Of a stretch of DNA of 64,000 nt, positions 1 to 11,717 are shown piece by piece (positions within the stretch are counted from its first letter, which is position 1; the number at the start of each line of letters is the position of its first letter). The translations under genes were made by a program, and so were the position numbers. Source of the DNA: Chamaecyparis obtusa (lineage: Eukaryota > Streptophyta > Pinopsida > Cupressales > Cupressaceae); NCBI GenBank assembly GCA_027943335.1, contig BSBK01002936.1, forward strand, positions 248,001 to 312,000, given 5' to 3'. The notes under the pieces were generated by a model. That model had not been told where the DNA came from, ran no database searches, and saw only the letters and a list, made by a program, of their open reading frames with translations.

Positions 1-2
1 CT

Positions 3-715
3 TTGATTAAATTTCCTAGGATCCACAATGATAGGAATGATTTCCATAGAAAGGTGGAAGGTTCCTCATCATTTTATTGGTCTTGAGAGTTAGAGATTTC
101 TCCTCTTTCAAAGTTTGTAGTAGGAGCATATCTATGTATAACATCAACTGGTATTTCCATAGTAGCATCTGATAAGGAGTCCCACTCATACTCATCTGAG
201 TCTATTTAACTATTGTGATACTACCTTATGTAATCAATTGGAGACATAGTAGGTGGTAGATTCTCTTCATCACTTTAATTTGTTGTAGGAGATGTATTTT
301 CAATGGTAATAGATTGCTTAGTAGAAATATAAGTATAGTAGTTTAAAATAGGCATACCCTAACGCATATCCAACATGTGGGAGATGTCAGATGGTTGTCC
401 CCAATCAGGATGTGTATGATTAGGTTCAATGATATGTTCAATGGTACTAGTAGTATTAGTAGTAGTAGGAGTTTTCTCAGCAGAGTGAATAAGATCCTCC
501 TAGTTAGGACCAAGGTCATGCTCTTGAGGAATGTCAAAAGGTATATAAGGATCTCCTTGATAGTCTAGATTAGAATTCTAAATATGTAGGAGCCTTTCAT
601 ATGTCATGGGATGGATTTCTGCTTCTTCATCATCTGAATCATCATATGCATGAGTGATGCTGCTAGGTTTATTAGCCATATGATCCATGTCTAGTATGTT
701 GAGAGCCATGTCTAG
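3..715 (-). pseudogene. Decayed minus-strand coding remnant, family unknown
   Basis: One minus-strand frame can be followed from about 715 down to the window edge with roughly eight stops and a steady acidic, Thr/Pro-rich composition. Recognisable stretches include AYDDSDDEEAEIHPMTYERL, HTHPDWGQPSDISHMLDM and DSDEYEWDSLSDATMEIPVD. Most stops replace plausible Gln or Glu codons. I do not recognise a domain. The style (acidic low-complexity linker, Tyr/Pro repeats) fits the region between Gag and protease of a retroelement polyprotein, but that is inference. It ends just before the plus-strand remnant of element D begins, so it may be another insertion or rearranged flanking DNA. The frame runs off the left edge. 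Confidence 0.35.
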
Positions 716-814
716 ATTTGTGGTTCTCTTGGTTTTCTTGTCCAAAATGTTTATCACCCAATTGTTTTAGGAATTTCTCAATCCTCTTGTTTCATTCTTC
801 CATGATTGAAGTGT

Positions 815-978
815 AGAAATGCTATGTGCCAACCTAAGAGAGGATTATGTAGATTCACTATCTGCCAAATATTGCAAATTACAGATTGATTATAGTCAAT
901 TGAGACCTAAGAAGAACGTTACATGCTTTAAGTGGAATAATGATGGACATATTGCAAAGTATTGTAGGTTTAATTGAC
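815..978 (+). pseudogene. Element D ORF1 remnant, coiled-coil end and one CCHC knuckle
   Basis: Open frame from an ATG at 815 to a TGA at about 976, about 54 residues. It has a short helical stretch (REDYVDSLSAKYCKLQIDYS) followed by a CCHC-like knuckle, TCFKWNNDGHIAKYCRF, in which the second Cys is Trp. Element C has four knuckles at the same place (30920-31280). The family role would be nucleic-acid binding in a Gag-like protein. The mutated Cys, the missing N-terminal part and the lack of more knuckles mark it as a relic. The start is where the readable frame begins and is not claimed as a true start. Confidence 0.5.
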
Positions 979-1636
979 TGGTGAAATAGACATCCAGACC
1001 ACTGGTAAGGAAAAGGAACTAAATGAAGATGATAGGACACTTACAAAGATGAATGAAGAATACAAAGAAAACTAGGTTAACAGAAGTGAAGAAAAGGATA
1101 ACAGTGATGAGACAAACAAAAGAGTTGCAAGAAGTCAGGAAGGACTAGTAGACCCTATTGGATCTTTTCATGGGTTGAAGACATCTTCATCATCATAAAA
1201 GGTCTTGCAAGCCTTAGGGAGATCATTGCTAAAATGACACTAGAATCCCATTTTTCCCATAAATTAGTGTTTGGAGCTATGTGAGCTTGGATACAAATGT
1301 GTTTAGACATATTACGATTTCAGTAGTCACCACATGGATCTACATTATAGGATCCATGGTTGTAAAATATTTGAAGATCTTTTGGACTAAAACAACTTTA
1401 TGGAGTTGCATAGATTTATGTGCACTATGTAGTATAACTTCTAATATTTAGATGATTTTTTGACCATTGCAATCAGAGAGAAATTGTGAGAAGAGTCTTA
1501 GAGCCAAAGGAGTGAAGGGATTGAAGTGCCTTTGGAAATTCAGAAGATGAAACCTAGTTCTACAACATTGCGATGAATGTATTTGTGAAACCCTAGTTTA
1601 ATCTCACATAGTTTAATTTCTAGAAGTGTGTTAAGC
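979..1636 (+). other. Element D linker between ORF1 and ORF2, decayed
   Basis: No gene is supported here. Up to about 1190 a charged linker can be read in pieces (for example KEKELNEDDRTLTKMNEEYK), resembling the acidic tail after the knuckles in element C. From 1200 to 1636 I see only AT-rich sequence without coding signal, matching the untranslated spacer between ORF1 and ORF2 of element C (about 31361-31951). Confidence 0.4.
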
Positions 1637-2730
1637 ATGGAAGCTCCCAAGGTGTTTGATATTAAGAACAAAAAAATGTATGAGTTCAAAAGGAACCCTC
1701 ATAAGTCAACTCAGGATGATCCTGAAGCCACATTCTCACCTATGTCATCGAGTGTACTTCAAGTAGAAGATATTAGGCATACATACATTGTAGGTATGAG
1801 GAGATAGGTTTAGGAGAAATTCATAAGGAGTTGGTATAAATGTATGATGAGGAGGAACTTTTGAAGCCTGAATATTCATTTTTGCATGACCTAGGGACCA
1901 TAAAGTTTGTATAATTTCATGAATTTGACCAAACTAAATAGATGAAGATTGTAGTGAACCACTTCTATGACCAATTATTTTGGCTTGAAGGTAATCCTAT
2001 TAAGATCACTAGTGAAATGGTTCATGATATCATTGGATTTCCTAAGGAGGGAAAGTTACATGTCTCTATGAAGAGCACCAAGAACAAGGTGATTACACTA
2101 ACAAGTTGTACTGCAAAAAAAAAAGAGATATGAATGTCATAGAGATTCAATAAAGAGATCTGCGAGTCATCGCCATGATTCTAGGATACAAGGTTTAGTA
2201 TAGCAGCAGATCTAACTCTGTGTTTGTTGGATTCATTGATATGGCCTACTAGATGGTCAAGGAGAATGAGAAGTATAATCTCTATGAGATCCTAAGGAAA
2301 CAAATTATGGATAACATCAACATAGTGAAGAAAAATAGGACTACAACACCTTTTATGTATGCTTCTCTGATTTTGTACATTTATTTTCATATTAGACACA
2401 AGTTTATTGGATTGTTCCTATGGAGAGATGGAGTGCCAACAATGCATTTGGTCAATAGCATATACAAAAGCCATGATGAATAGTACATGTTCACAAATCT
2501 GGCAGGAGGGTCAAAATTTTTCATAGAGACATGCATTAAAGAGAGATGATTCCAAGAGACCTTGTAAAGAAGTACAAGGACACAATATTTTTTTATGGTG
2601 GAAACAAATTACACCTATTTTGAGGCTATAGAGCCAAGAACCTCATGGAGCACCCCTATGGGTTATGAGGTTGATGAGATCATATTGAATCTTCTTGTTG
2701 AACATGTGTTGAGCATACCAGAGGACCCCA
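1637..2730 (+). pseudogene. Element D ORF2, N-terminal domain (interrupted by H)
   Basis: Begins at an ATG giving MEAPKVFDIKNKKMYEF and continues through several stops and frameshifts. It aligns by eye with element C ORF2: QDDPEATFSP against EDDPRIAFSS; FWLEGNPIKITSEMVHDIIG (about 1978-2037) against FWLEDRVIDIIADLIHDVTR; YEILRKQIMDNINIVKK (2284-2334) against CEILRIQLFENLEKIKK; and LILYIYFHIRHKF against LITYMFFHLLRRF. A second-frame stretch near 2560-2660 matches C's FINPLGYEISEA segment. Function is unknown. The short FWLE..I..IHDI.G core recalls, at pattern level only, plant transposon-associated domains. The frame is cut at 2730 by insertion of element H and resumes at about 10625. Confidence 0.55.
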
Positions 2731-2731
2731 T

Positions 2732-4234
2732 TGTTAATATGATTTAGAACAATAGAGAGGGGGGGTGAATCAGTTGTTCTCAGGTCCTGATGTATAAGAC
2801 AAACTTAAAAACTTTACTTTCAATTAGATCAAGTAACCAAAACAAACTTGGTCATCACTGATTCAATAACAAAAACATATAACAATGCAGTCCACTACCC
2901 AGCTATATCTAACTTGTAAAACATAGAAATGTTCACACCAAAACATTCACACACAAGTATAATCACTAGGATTTATAGTGGAAACCCAATATGGGAAAAA
3001 CCACTTTGTAACATGCTACTATTATTTTCACTCTTTTGAAGTGAGCTCGGTTAAAAGCCAACCCTGCCAAAGGATAAAATACACACTATCAGGTGTGACC
3101 CGGTTAAAGGATTTAATCACCCTATTAAAAGTGAGCCTGGTCAAAGGACTTACATACATTTCATTAGAATGCAACCTTGTTCAAAGGATTTAACTTATGA
3201 CTGTTAGATCAACCTCGGTCAAAAGGATTTTGACTGTTACAATGGTTAGAATGTAGCACCAGTATTGATCTAAAAAATATACAACTTACTTTGCAAATAT
3301 CAGATCCAATTCTATACACAAATACTAGTTTATTGACTTTGAAACTTTTCCATCACCATCTTTGATCTGCTTGAAACTTTTCTTCAAGTAATCACCACAC
3401 TTCACCTTCAACCTTTTTGCTTATACAATCAATAAAACTTATCTTCCAGTATTTCGGTTTCACCCCATGCATCAACCTTACAAATCCAATATTCAGGTTC
3501 CCTTAATGCTTTCCTCAATTAGGTTAACTCATCTTTTACTGCTTAATCTCATTTGTAGATCTTAGGGTTAGGTTAGATTCATTGAATCTACCCACATTTT
3601 GTTCTTCACCTCCTTTTCTAGAAACATCTCAAATCTCATAAAGATTTACAATAAAAATTTTTACAGAGCATTTAATGCTTCCTTAAAATCAATAAATAAA
3701 GTCAACATGTTTTACATAATCCAAGAATTCAAACAATGTCATCCCTAAAATGAATTCTCTTCAAATATAAAATTGCTGATGCTCGGTCAATACTACAATC
3801 ATTCACTCGGTCTTCATGTAGAACGCTTGGTCGTTACTAAAACTATTTCTTGGGCATACACTATCTTCCTCGGCAATTTATTGATACTCGGTTGACATTA
3901 GATTTTTACTTGACATTCACTAACTCAGTCGACACTAACATAACTCAGCTTAAACATGATTTTATCCATTTTTGCTCGGTTAAGTCTACCAGTTTAGTCT
4001 TCAATCTTACTAAGATAAACAATACATTATCTCATCATTGTGCAACATAGTCAAGTAAACTTTGTAGTATCAAGATAACTCAACCTTTCCTTAGGTGCTA
4101 TTGTTACCAACCTTGCTCCACTCTTTCATAACAATTCAATAGATATAGTACTTTCCTAAGTAGCAATAGTCTTACCAGTTAAGGTTTTGACATCAATGAC
4201 AATACAACAATTGTTTCAATTGCAGTTTCCAACA
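2732..4234 (-). repeat. Element H 3' LTR
   Basis: About 1503 bp, nearly identical to 9125-10624. It carries the C-rich run (gagaggggggg, plus strand) close to the LTR 3' end shared with the other copia LTRs in the window. Between 3047 and 3235 there are about five copies of a motif like CCTGGTCAAAGGATTT, spaced 25-45 bp. Spurious short open frames inside it (for example 2978-3193 and 3850-4050) are not genes. Confidence 0.93.
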
Positions 4235-4782
4235 ATCTCCCTCTTTGGCATTGATGGAAACACCATATGATATCACCTGAATAACACATGGATTACCAAC
4301 CAATTCAAAACTTATCTATCCATTAGAGAAATTTATCATATCCTTAGCTTCATTCTGATTCAGAATCTATAACCATACTTTTGTGACCATCAACAGTAAT
4401 CAGATCCCCCTCTATCCTGATCTTTCATTTTAGTTCATCTTCCTCTTATGTTTTAGACTTCCTTTAACTCTTTTAGTATCATGTGTTATCATATTAGTTT
4501 CTTCTCCCTCTTTCATCCATAACCTTAGTGTCATGTGTTATCATATTAATATCTTCTCCCTCTTTGAAAAAAATGTCAAAGCAACAACATAACATACATC
4601 CAATAGATGTAGATAATATCTTTGCAGCTTAGTGTTTCTCCCTTTTTCATCTTGCTTATGACTGATTCATTTTCTATGCTCTTTCTTCACAACTCCAGGA
4701 CAGTCCTAAAGTGTGACAATCTTCTGCATCAATGTGTCAGATGTTCTATTGTAGCATATTTGATGTAGTGCTCCTAGCTTGA
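4235..4782 (-). other. Element H 3' untranslated region and polypurine tract
   Basis: Between the stop of pol and the 3' LTR. Next to the LTR the minus strand reads GCCAAAGAGGGAGAT (4235-4249), a polypurine tract for plus-strand priming. The rest is pyrimidine-rich on the plus strand (several TTCTCCCTCTTT-type blocks at about 4500-4565 and 4638), so further purine-rich blocks lie upstream of the main tract on the element strand. No coding. Confidence 0.7.
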
Positions 4783-6850
4783 CTAGACAGCCTTAGTTAG
4801 GGGAAGGACCCCTAATTTTCTTCTCAGATACTCATGAGCTTCTCTAGGTAAAGATTTAGTGAATATGTCTGCTATTTGTTCTTTTGTATTCACATACTCC
4901 AGTTGGCCTTCTTTGTCTTGTACCAATTCTCTCAAGTAATGATATTTGATTGCTATGTGTTTGGTCTTTGTATGCATCACTGGATTCTTAGAAATATTGA
5001 TAGCACTTGTGTTGTCACAGAAAACAACAACAAGTTTAGTGATTTCTTCCTTCATTCCTACCAACAATTGTTTTATCCATACCAAATTTGAACAGTTTAC
5101 TACAGAAACAACATACTCGGCCTCGGCAGTAGATTGGGAAATGCAATTTTTTTTCTTGCTTGTACAAGAAACTAATCCCTATCCAAGAAAGAAAGGTCCA
5201 CCACTTGTACTCTTCCTGTGATCTACATTTCTTGTCCAATCAGCATCAGTATAAACTTTCAGTTCAAATTTGTCATTCTTCTTATAATATAGCCCATAGT
5301 CAGCAGTTCCTTTCAAATATCTCATAATTCTCTTCACAACCATCATGTGTGTTTCCTTACGATTAGCAAAAAATCTTGCCACAATCCCAACAGCTAATGC
5401 AATATCTGGTCTGCTATGTACAACATACTGTAACTTTCCAATCATGGATCTATACAAAGTCTGGTTCACTTCAGTAGCTTCATCATTCTTAGACAACTTT
5501 TGTCCAGTAACCATAGGAGTTCCTACTGGTCTAGAATCTTCCATCCCAAAGGTTTTTAGTATTTCATTCACATACTTAGACTATGTAATGAAAATTCCTT
5601 TCTTCATCTGATATATTTATAAACCAACAAAGAATTTAATCTCTCCAAACATACTCATTTCAAATTCAGTTTGCATTTCATTTGAAAATCTCTTACACAA
5701 ATCATCTTGTCCACCAAAAATAATGTCATCAACAAAAATTTTTGCTAACAAAATACCTTTCCCTTCTTCATCTTTCATATATAGATTGCTTGTGTCATTT
5801 GTCCTTGAAAATCTAATCTACATTAGATAGTTATGCAACCTCTCATACCATGCTCTAGGAGCTTGTTTCAATCCATATAAAGCTTTGTTCAGTTTGCATA
5901 CCATGTGTCTTCTATTTGGATCAATAAAACTTTATGGTTGTTCTATGTAAACTTCTTCTTCCAGTATACCATTTAAAAATATAGACTTGACATCCATTTG
6001 ATAAACCTTGAAATCTTTACAAGCATCATATGCAAGCAAAGTTCTTACTCCTTCCAGTCTAGCTATAGGGGAAAATGTCCCCCCATAATCTATTCCTTCT
6101 TCTTGTGCATAGCCTTTGCATACCAGTCTAGCTTTTTTCCTAGTGATTTCACCATTTTCATTCGTCTTATTTTGAAATACCCATTTTGTTCCTATAACAT
6201 TCTTATTTTCAGGTCTCAGCACTAGTGTCCAAGTATCATTCTTCTCAATTTGGTCAATCTCTTCATTCATTGCTCCTATCCAATCTTCATTCTCCAATGC
6301 TTCTCTTGTTGTCTTAGGTTCAAATTCACATAGTAGGCATGTTGGATCCTTGATCTTACTTATGGTCTGAATTCCAACATATGTATCTCCAATTATCTAT
6401 TTAGGCTTGTGATGTCTTCTTAAATATTTTGCCAAAAATGGTTTAGCTCTTGTTTCATCAGGTTCCTCAACAATATTGTCAGATTCAGCCTCTAAATGCT
6501 TAGCAACCTCTTCCTGATAGTCGGCAGTATTATTCTATAGCTCAACATATTCTTGTTCTTTCTCGACACTATTTTCCTGATGCTCAGCATCATCTGTCTA
6601 TCGCTCGACATTGCTTACTTGAGACTCGGCATCAGGTGCAAGTTTGTTACTTGCCTCTTCTTCCTCTTCAATGTACACAAAAGATCTGTAATATTCTAGT
6701 TCTCTTTTACTATCAGCTTCATTTCTTTCTGCATACTCATCAATTCTTACATTCACACTTTCCACAATTTTTTTAGTGTTAGAGTTCAAACACTTATATG
6801 CCTTACTTTTTGTGGAATACCCTAAGAATATGCCCTCTTCACTTTTAAAA
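4783..6850 (-). pseudogene. pol: Element H pol: reverse transcriptase and RNase H
   Basis: Reads from about 6850 down to the stop near 4783. Landmarks in order: DWIGAMNEEIDQIEKNDTW (RT entry, about 6250-6300), [30 protein letters not shown], the [13 protein letters not shown] block, [18 protein letters not shown] (about 5840-5890), the catalytic FVDDIIFGG (about 5715-5745, both Asp present), RPVGTPMVTGQKLS, then RNase H with VYTDADW, DNTSAINISKNPVMH and KTKHIAIKYHYLRE, ending NTKEQIADIFTKSLP. Interruptions include stops after VYIEQP (about 5930), near 5800-5820, after FFVGL (about 5615) and after FFLG (about 5178). Several are TAG where relatives have Gln or Trp. Product if intact: copia RT-RNase H, acting in virus-like particles. 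Confidence 0.85.
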
Positions 6851-8000
6851 TCAAACTTTCAATTCCTAGTATCTTTTAGTATATAGCATTTACTTCCAAA
6901 GATTCTAAAGTATTTAACACTCGGTGCATGTCCATCCCATAATTCATAAGGTGTCAGATGTGTACCTTTTTTGATTTGTACCTGGTTAAGAGTGTAAACA
7001 ACAATGCTTATAGCTACTTTCCAGTATTTCTAAGGCACATTCTTTTCAATCATCAATGTCCTTGCACAGTCCAAGATAGATATGTTTCTTCTTTCTCCTA
7101 TACCATTATGTGGAGGAGTTCTAGGTGAAGACATCTGTCTTTTAATTCCTCTTTCATTGCAAAATAGATTGAATTCATTTGATGTAAATTCTCCACCTCT
7201 GTCAGATCTAAGACATTTCAGGTTCCTACCCGTCTCTTTCTCAACTTTAGCCAAATGCCACTTAAAGAATTGAAAAGCTTCAGATTTTTCTTTCAGAAAC
7301 ATTACATGCATCATCTTGGTATGATCATCAACAAACAAGATAAAGTATCTAGCACCATAGTAGCTTTGCACACCCATAGGTCCACAAAGGTCAGTATGAA
7401 CCAAATCTAAAATGTTTTTAGAAGTAAAGGTTTTGCTCTTGAAACTTGACTTTGTCATTTTTCCTAACTGACATTCCTTGGACATTACATTCTCAGGTTT
7501 CTTCAGTTTAGGTAGACCTCTTACTTTCTTCTTCTTACTTATCTCTACCAAATTTCCAAATTAACATGACACAACCTCTTATGCCATAACCAAATATCAT
7601 CAAGTTGTGCAATTAAACATGTTTCTTCAGATAGGTCAAGATAGAACAAATTATCTCTAGTTTCTCTCCACTTCCAATCAGTTCATCAGTGGCATCAAAT
7701 ATTTTAGCTTTCTTGTGATGAAATTATACTCGGTAACCAGTTTTGTTTAGCTGAGCAACACTTAACAAATTATAATTAAGACCATCAACCCAATAAGCAT
7801 TTTCACAAGATATCTTATTAGTAAGTTTAATCAAACCTTTTCCTCTAACAGGACATGGTGCATCATTACCAAATGTTACACTTTTACCTCTGTAATGATA
7901 TAAAGTTTCAAACTTATCCTTGTCACCAGTCATGTGATGTGAGCAATCACTGTCAATAATCGATTTGTCATTCTTGTTCACATAGGAAATCAATGCAGTT
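6851..8000 (-). pseudogene. pol: Element H pol: protease and integrase
   Basis: Protease begins near 7960 with IIDSDCSHHMTGDKDKF. The usual catalytic Asp-Ser-Gly is Asp-Ser-Asp, a missense change at the active site. It continues through ENAYWVDGLNYNLLSVAQL. A decayed GAG-pre-integrase stretch follows (about 7560-7720), with frameshift and stops. Integrase at 7030-7551 keeps the catalytic positions: LVHTDLCGP (Asp), CLRSDRGGEFTS (Asp) and HNGIGERRN (Glu), with VDDHTKMMHVMFLKEKSEAF between. The C-terminal part (ELWDGHAPSVKYFRIFGSKC, then GIFLGYSTKSKAYKCLN) continues to about 6800 after a stop near 7030. The role is cDNA integration; the broken frame rules out function in cis. Confidence 0.82.
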
Positions 8001-9067
8001 TTCTCATCCTCATCAGATTCATCTTTCATTGCAACATAGACTACCTCAATTTCAAAATCATCACTATCAGTGTCAGTTCCTTCTTTAGCAATGTAACAAG
8101 ATTTCTTACCTTTTCCCTTGTAGTCTTTTTTCCTTTGGTAGCTTCTGTCATCTCTTCTGTCTTTGTGTTTGCTTTTCCTTTCATCATCTTTATCCTTCCT
8201 ATCAGGACATCTAACAGCTATATGACCGACCTTATTACATGAAAAACATATGATAGGGAGTTTACCTTTATACTTTCCTTTTCCTCTTCTTAGTCTTGTA
8301 GCCATAAGAGCTTCTAGATCTTCAAGTTCTTCATCAGAAGTGTCATTGTCACTTTCACTTTCACTTGTGCATCTTTCTTTTTCCTTCTTAGGCTTGTTCA
8401 GAACCAATTGTGACTTAAAAGTAGATTCAACATTTCCAATACTTCCAATAGTTAAATTATCATAGTTAGAGACTTCAAAAGCAGTCAACTTACCAATCAA
8501 ACCTTCCAAAGTGAGTGCATTTGTAGAGTTACATCTAGATTCCTAAATAGCTGAGATCTTAATAGCATATATAGGACACATAATTCTTAGTACTTTTCCA
8601 ATTATCGTTTCATCATCTATAGTTCCATTGGCTCCTCTAATAGCATTTACAACTTCTTTTATTCTGCCACAATATTGTGCAATGTTTTCACCTTCTTGCA
8701 TTCTCATTTCATCAAACTTACCTCTAAGACTCTCGGCCTTTGCTTTTAGTATAAAAAAGTCACATCCATAGATCTTTGCAAGAGTGTCCCACATCTCCTT
8801 AGTAGTTGTATAGTCCTTAATGTATTCAAATTCTAGATAGCTTAGGGAAAATGCAATTTCTAGCATTGTCTGATTGTGTTCTTGCTTAGCTCTCATTTCT
8901 TCAGCAGTCATAGGTGCAACAGGTGAGACATAGTCATTCTCAATATAGTACATTGCAGAATCACCAATACCAGCTAGATGTAGCTTCATCAAGCTTTTCC
9001 ATGCAGGGAAGTTCTCCTTATTTAGCTTTGATACCTCCTTCTTATACATTTTGATCATTTCCTTCAA
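8001..9067 (-). pseudogene. gag: Element H gag (UBN2-type capsid plus CCHC knuckle)
   Basis: Starts at 9067 with MKEMIKMYKKEVSKLNKENF, then WKSLMKLHLAGIGDSAMYYI, TKEMWDTLAKIYG and LRGKFDEMRMQEGENIAQY, the pattern of the plant copia UBN2 capsid family. A stop near 8540 separates it from the second half (8509 downward), which opens MEGLIGKLTAFEVSNYDNL. This half has an acidic stretch (ESESDNDTSDEELEDLEALM), a basic patch, and a CCHC knuckle ICFSCNKVGHIAVRCPD at about 8210-8255, followed by a Lys/Arg-rich tail and an acidic region leading to protease. The role is packaging element RNA in particles. The interruption is one or two stops, so decay is modest. Confidence 0.85.
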
Positions 9068-9110
9068 GTTCCTTTAAACTTGATTTCTATATACACCAAT
9101 AAGCAACATA

Positions 9111-9124
9111 GCTCTAATACTAAT
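9111..9124 (-). promoter_or_regulatory. Element H primer binding site
   Basis: On the minus strand, directly after the 5' LTR, the sequence ATTAGTATTAGAGC resembles the TTGGTATCAGAGC seen in element E. This is the complement of the 3' end of initiator Met tRNA, with two or three substitutions. Confidence 0.75.
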
Positions 9125-10624
9125 TGTTAATATGATTTAGAACAATAGAGAGGGGGAGTGAATCAGTTGTTCTCAAGTCCTGATGTATAAGACAAACTTA
9201 AAAAATTTACTTTCAATCAGATCAAGCAAGCAAAATAAACTCGGTCGTCACTGATTCAATAACAGAAACATATAACAATGCAGTCCACTACCCAGCTGTA
9301 TCTAACTTGTAAAACATAGAAATGTTCACACCAAAACATTCACACACAGGTATAAACACCAAGATTTATAGTGGAAACCCAATATGGGAAAAACCACTTT
9401 GTAACATGCTATTATTATTTTCACTCTTCTGAAGTTGGCTCGGTTAAAAGCCAACCCTGTCAAAGGTTACAATACACACTGTCAGGTGTGACCTAGTTAA
9501 AGGATTTAATCACCCTGTTAAAAGTGAGCCTGGTCAAAGGACTTACATAAATTCCATTAGAATGCAACCTTGTTCAAAGGATTTAACTTATGACTGTTAG
9601 ATCAACCTCAGTCAAAAGGATTTTGACTGTTATAATGGTTAGAATGTAGCAGCAGTATTGATCTGAAAAACATACAACTTACTTTGAAAATATCAGATCC
9701 AATTCCATACACAAATATTGGTTTACTGAATTTGAAACTTTTCCATCTCCATCTTTGATCTACTCGGAACTTTTCTTCAAGCGATCACCACACTTCACCT
9801 TCAGCCTTTTTTCTTATACAGTCAATAAAACTTATCTTCTAGTATTTCGGTTTCACCCCATGCATCAACCTTACAAATCCAATATTCAGGTTCCCTTAAT
9901 ACTTTCCTCAATTAGGTTAACTCATCTTTTTCCTCTTAATCTCATTTGTAGATCTTAGGGTTAGGTCAAATTCATTAAATCTACCCACATTTTGTTCTTC
10001 ACCTCCTTTTCTAGAAACATCTCAAATCTCATAAAGATTTACAATAAAATGTTTTACAGAGCATTTAATGCTTCCTTAAAATCAATAAATAAAGTCATGT
10101 TTTACATAATCCAAGAATTCAAACAATGTCATCCCTAAAATGAATTCTCTTCAAATATAAAATTGCTAATGCTCGGTCAATACTGTGATCATTCACTTGG
10201 TCTTCATGTAGAACACTTGGTCGTTACTAAAACTATTTCCTATGCATACACTGTCTTCCTCGGCAATTTACTGATACTCAGTTGACATTAGATTTTTACT
10301 CAGCATTCACTAACTCGGTCGACACTAACATAACTCAGCTTAAACATGATTTTATCTATTTTTGCTCGGTTAAGCCTACCAGTTTAGTCTTCAATCTTAC
10401 TAAGATAAACAATACATTATCTCATCATTGTGCAACATTGTCAAGTACACTTTGTAGTATCAAGATAACTCAACCTTTCCTTAGGTGCTATTGTTACCAA
10501 CCTTGCCCCACTCTTTCACAACAATTCAATAGATATAGTACTTTCCTAAGTAGAAAAAGTCTTACCAATTAAGGTTTTGACATCAATGACAATACAACAA
10601 TTGTTTCAATTGCAGTTTCCAACA
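9125..10624 (-). repeat. Element H 5' LTR
   Basis: About 1500 bp, the partner of 2732-4234, differing by scattered substitutions and small indels. It contains the same repeated CCTGGTCAAAGGATTT-type motif at about 9440-9630. The element promoter should lie in this LTR, but I cannot place a TATA box with confidence. Confidence 0.93.
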
Positions 10625-10702
10625 CCCCAATGTTGAAAGATAGGGTACATACATTGAAAAATCAATGGTAGTTGAAGAGGATTTATCCAAAGGGAAAATT
10701 TA
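10625..10702 (+). pseudogene. Element D ORF2 sliver between H and G
   Basis: About 78 bases of element D exposed between two insertions. It starts with the CCCCA target duplication of H. It is too short to show a domain, but it is consistent with the Lys-rich stretch that follows the conserved N-terminal region in element C ORF2 (around 33060-33120). Confidence 0.4.
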
Positions 10703-11650
10703 TGTAGTCAAGGCTGATGGATCCAATGAAGGAAAATCCATACCTTGCAGCTGATAGAATTACACAGTAGATTACTCAACAATACAACATAGAGTAATTG
10801 TTCAACATTGATTTTCATTAACATGCTCAGCTATAAGGCCTTCTGGGTTAGGGCCAATTACAAACAGAAAAAAAATTATGCAAGATCCACAACTAGATCC
10901 AATACAAACTCAGCTAGTTCAGCTCTAAAGACAATCAAAAGCTGATGGAAACCCTAAGGCAGATCTAAACTTGAGCTCACAAGCCTTTAAGAAATCTCCT
11001 TGTTCCCAAGTATGCAAACCCCTAGCTTTGGTACAAATGATTATTAGATTACAATCTGATTTGCAAGAACATCAAGAACTTTTCCACAACTTCGCTCTCA
11101 AGCTTCACATCTGACTTCCAGATCTTCTCCGATGTCTAAGTCCTGATCTCTCAATTCTGTGTCTCAACATCTACCCAAGCCCTCCTTAAATACTAATCAT
11201 CAGCCACAAGTCGGCTGGATGAAACCCTTAACTCCCCAAAACAAATAAATTAAATTCCATACAAGTTGACTTACAAATGTATACAAACATTTAATTCTGA
11301 ATGTTGGCCCAAGACAATGGCTACCAACAATTAATTCACCAAGTTGGCTCAATAAATCACACAAAACTCCAGTCGATAAGTCAGAACTACTGAGCGGAGG
11401 TAAAATTACTGAGCACGCTAGGCATCACCAAGCACCAGTGTTGACCAAGCACCATAGGCATGACGGAGCAACAATTTCACCGAGCACTAGAGACTGTCGA
11501 GTTCCTTCAGTGATTGAGCTTCCTTCAATGACCGAGACCATCGGTCAAGGCTGCAACTGAGTAACACCGGCCAAAATACAAACACCCCATGCAGTTTCAT
11601 TGAGGACACAGAATGCCCTGCCTTAACCTTGGATGCCCCTGCATCAAACA
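10700..11650 (-). repeat. Element G 3' LTR
   Basis: About 950 bp, matching 20567-21428 with indels (the right copy is shorter by about 90 bp). In element orientation it begins TGTTTGATGCAGGGGCATCC. It contains several GAGCAC/CGAG-rich short repeats near 11395-11480. Confidence 0.8.
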
Positions 11651-11712
11651 CCCTAGGTTCCAAAAAAATATTCATATGTGAGAAGAACATCTTTCAGGAT
11701 TCAGCACATAAA
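11651..11712 (-). pseudogene. Element G: last codons before the 3' LTR
   Basis: Minus-strand codons join across element F: the frame ending GGGLVCEEPVW at 18624 continues as DLCAES after the F target site at 11712. After a stop, the frame runs on to an FLEPRVFDAG-type end that crosses into the LTR. This shows that G's coding region ends right at its LTR, so the pol-less state is original to this copy. Confidence 0.55.
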
Positions 11713-11717
11713 TCCCA

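Larger units (their letters stand above)
2732..10624 (-). mobile_element. Element H: full-length Ty1/copia retrotransposon with 1.5-kb LTRs
   Basis: Two near-identical LTRs (2732-4234 and 9125-10624) bracket a minus-strand gag-pol. The LTRs start TGTTGGAAAC and end ATATTAACA in element orientation. The primer site at 9111-9124 reads ATTAGTATTAGAGC on the minus strand, a decayed match to the initiator Met tRNA complement. Target duplication is CCCCA (2726-2730 and 10625-10629), with one extra T between the left copy and the LTR. It interrupts ORF2 of element D. Domain order is Gag (UBN2-like), CCHC knuckle, protease, integrase, reverse transcriptase, RNase H, the Ty1/copia order. About seven to ten stops make it non-coding today, but it is among the best preserved elements here. 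Confidence 0.92.

Noticed and set aside
9755..10572. Plus-strand frames of 67 and 96 codons
   Set aside because: They lie in the H LTR and have partial counterparts in the other LTR.
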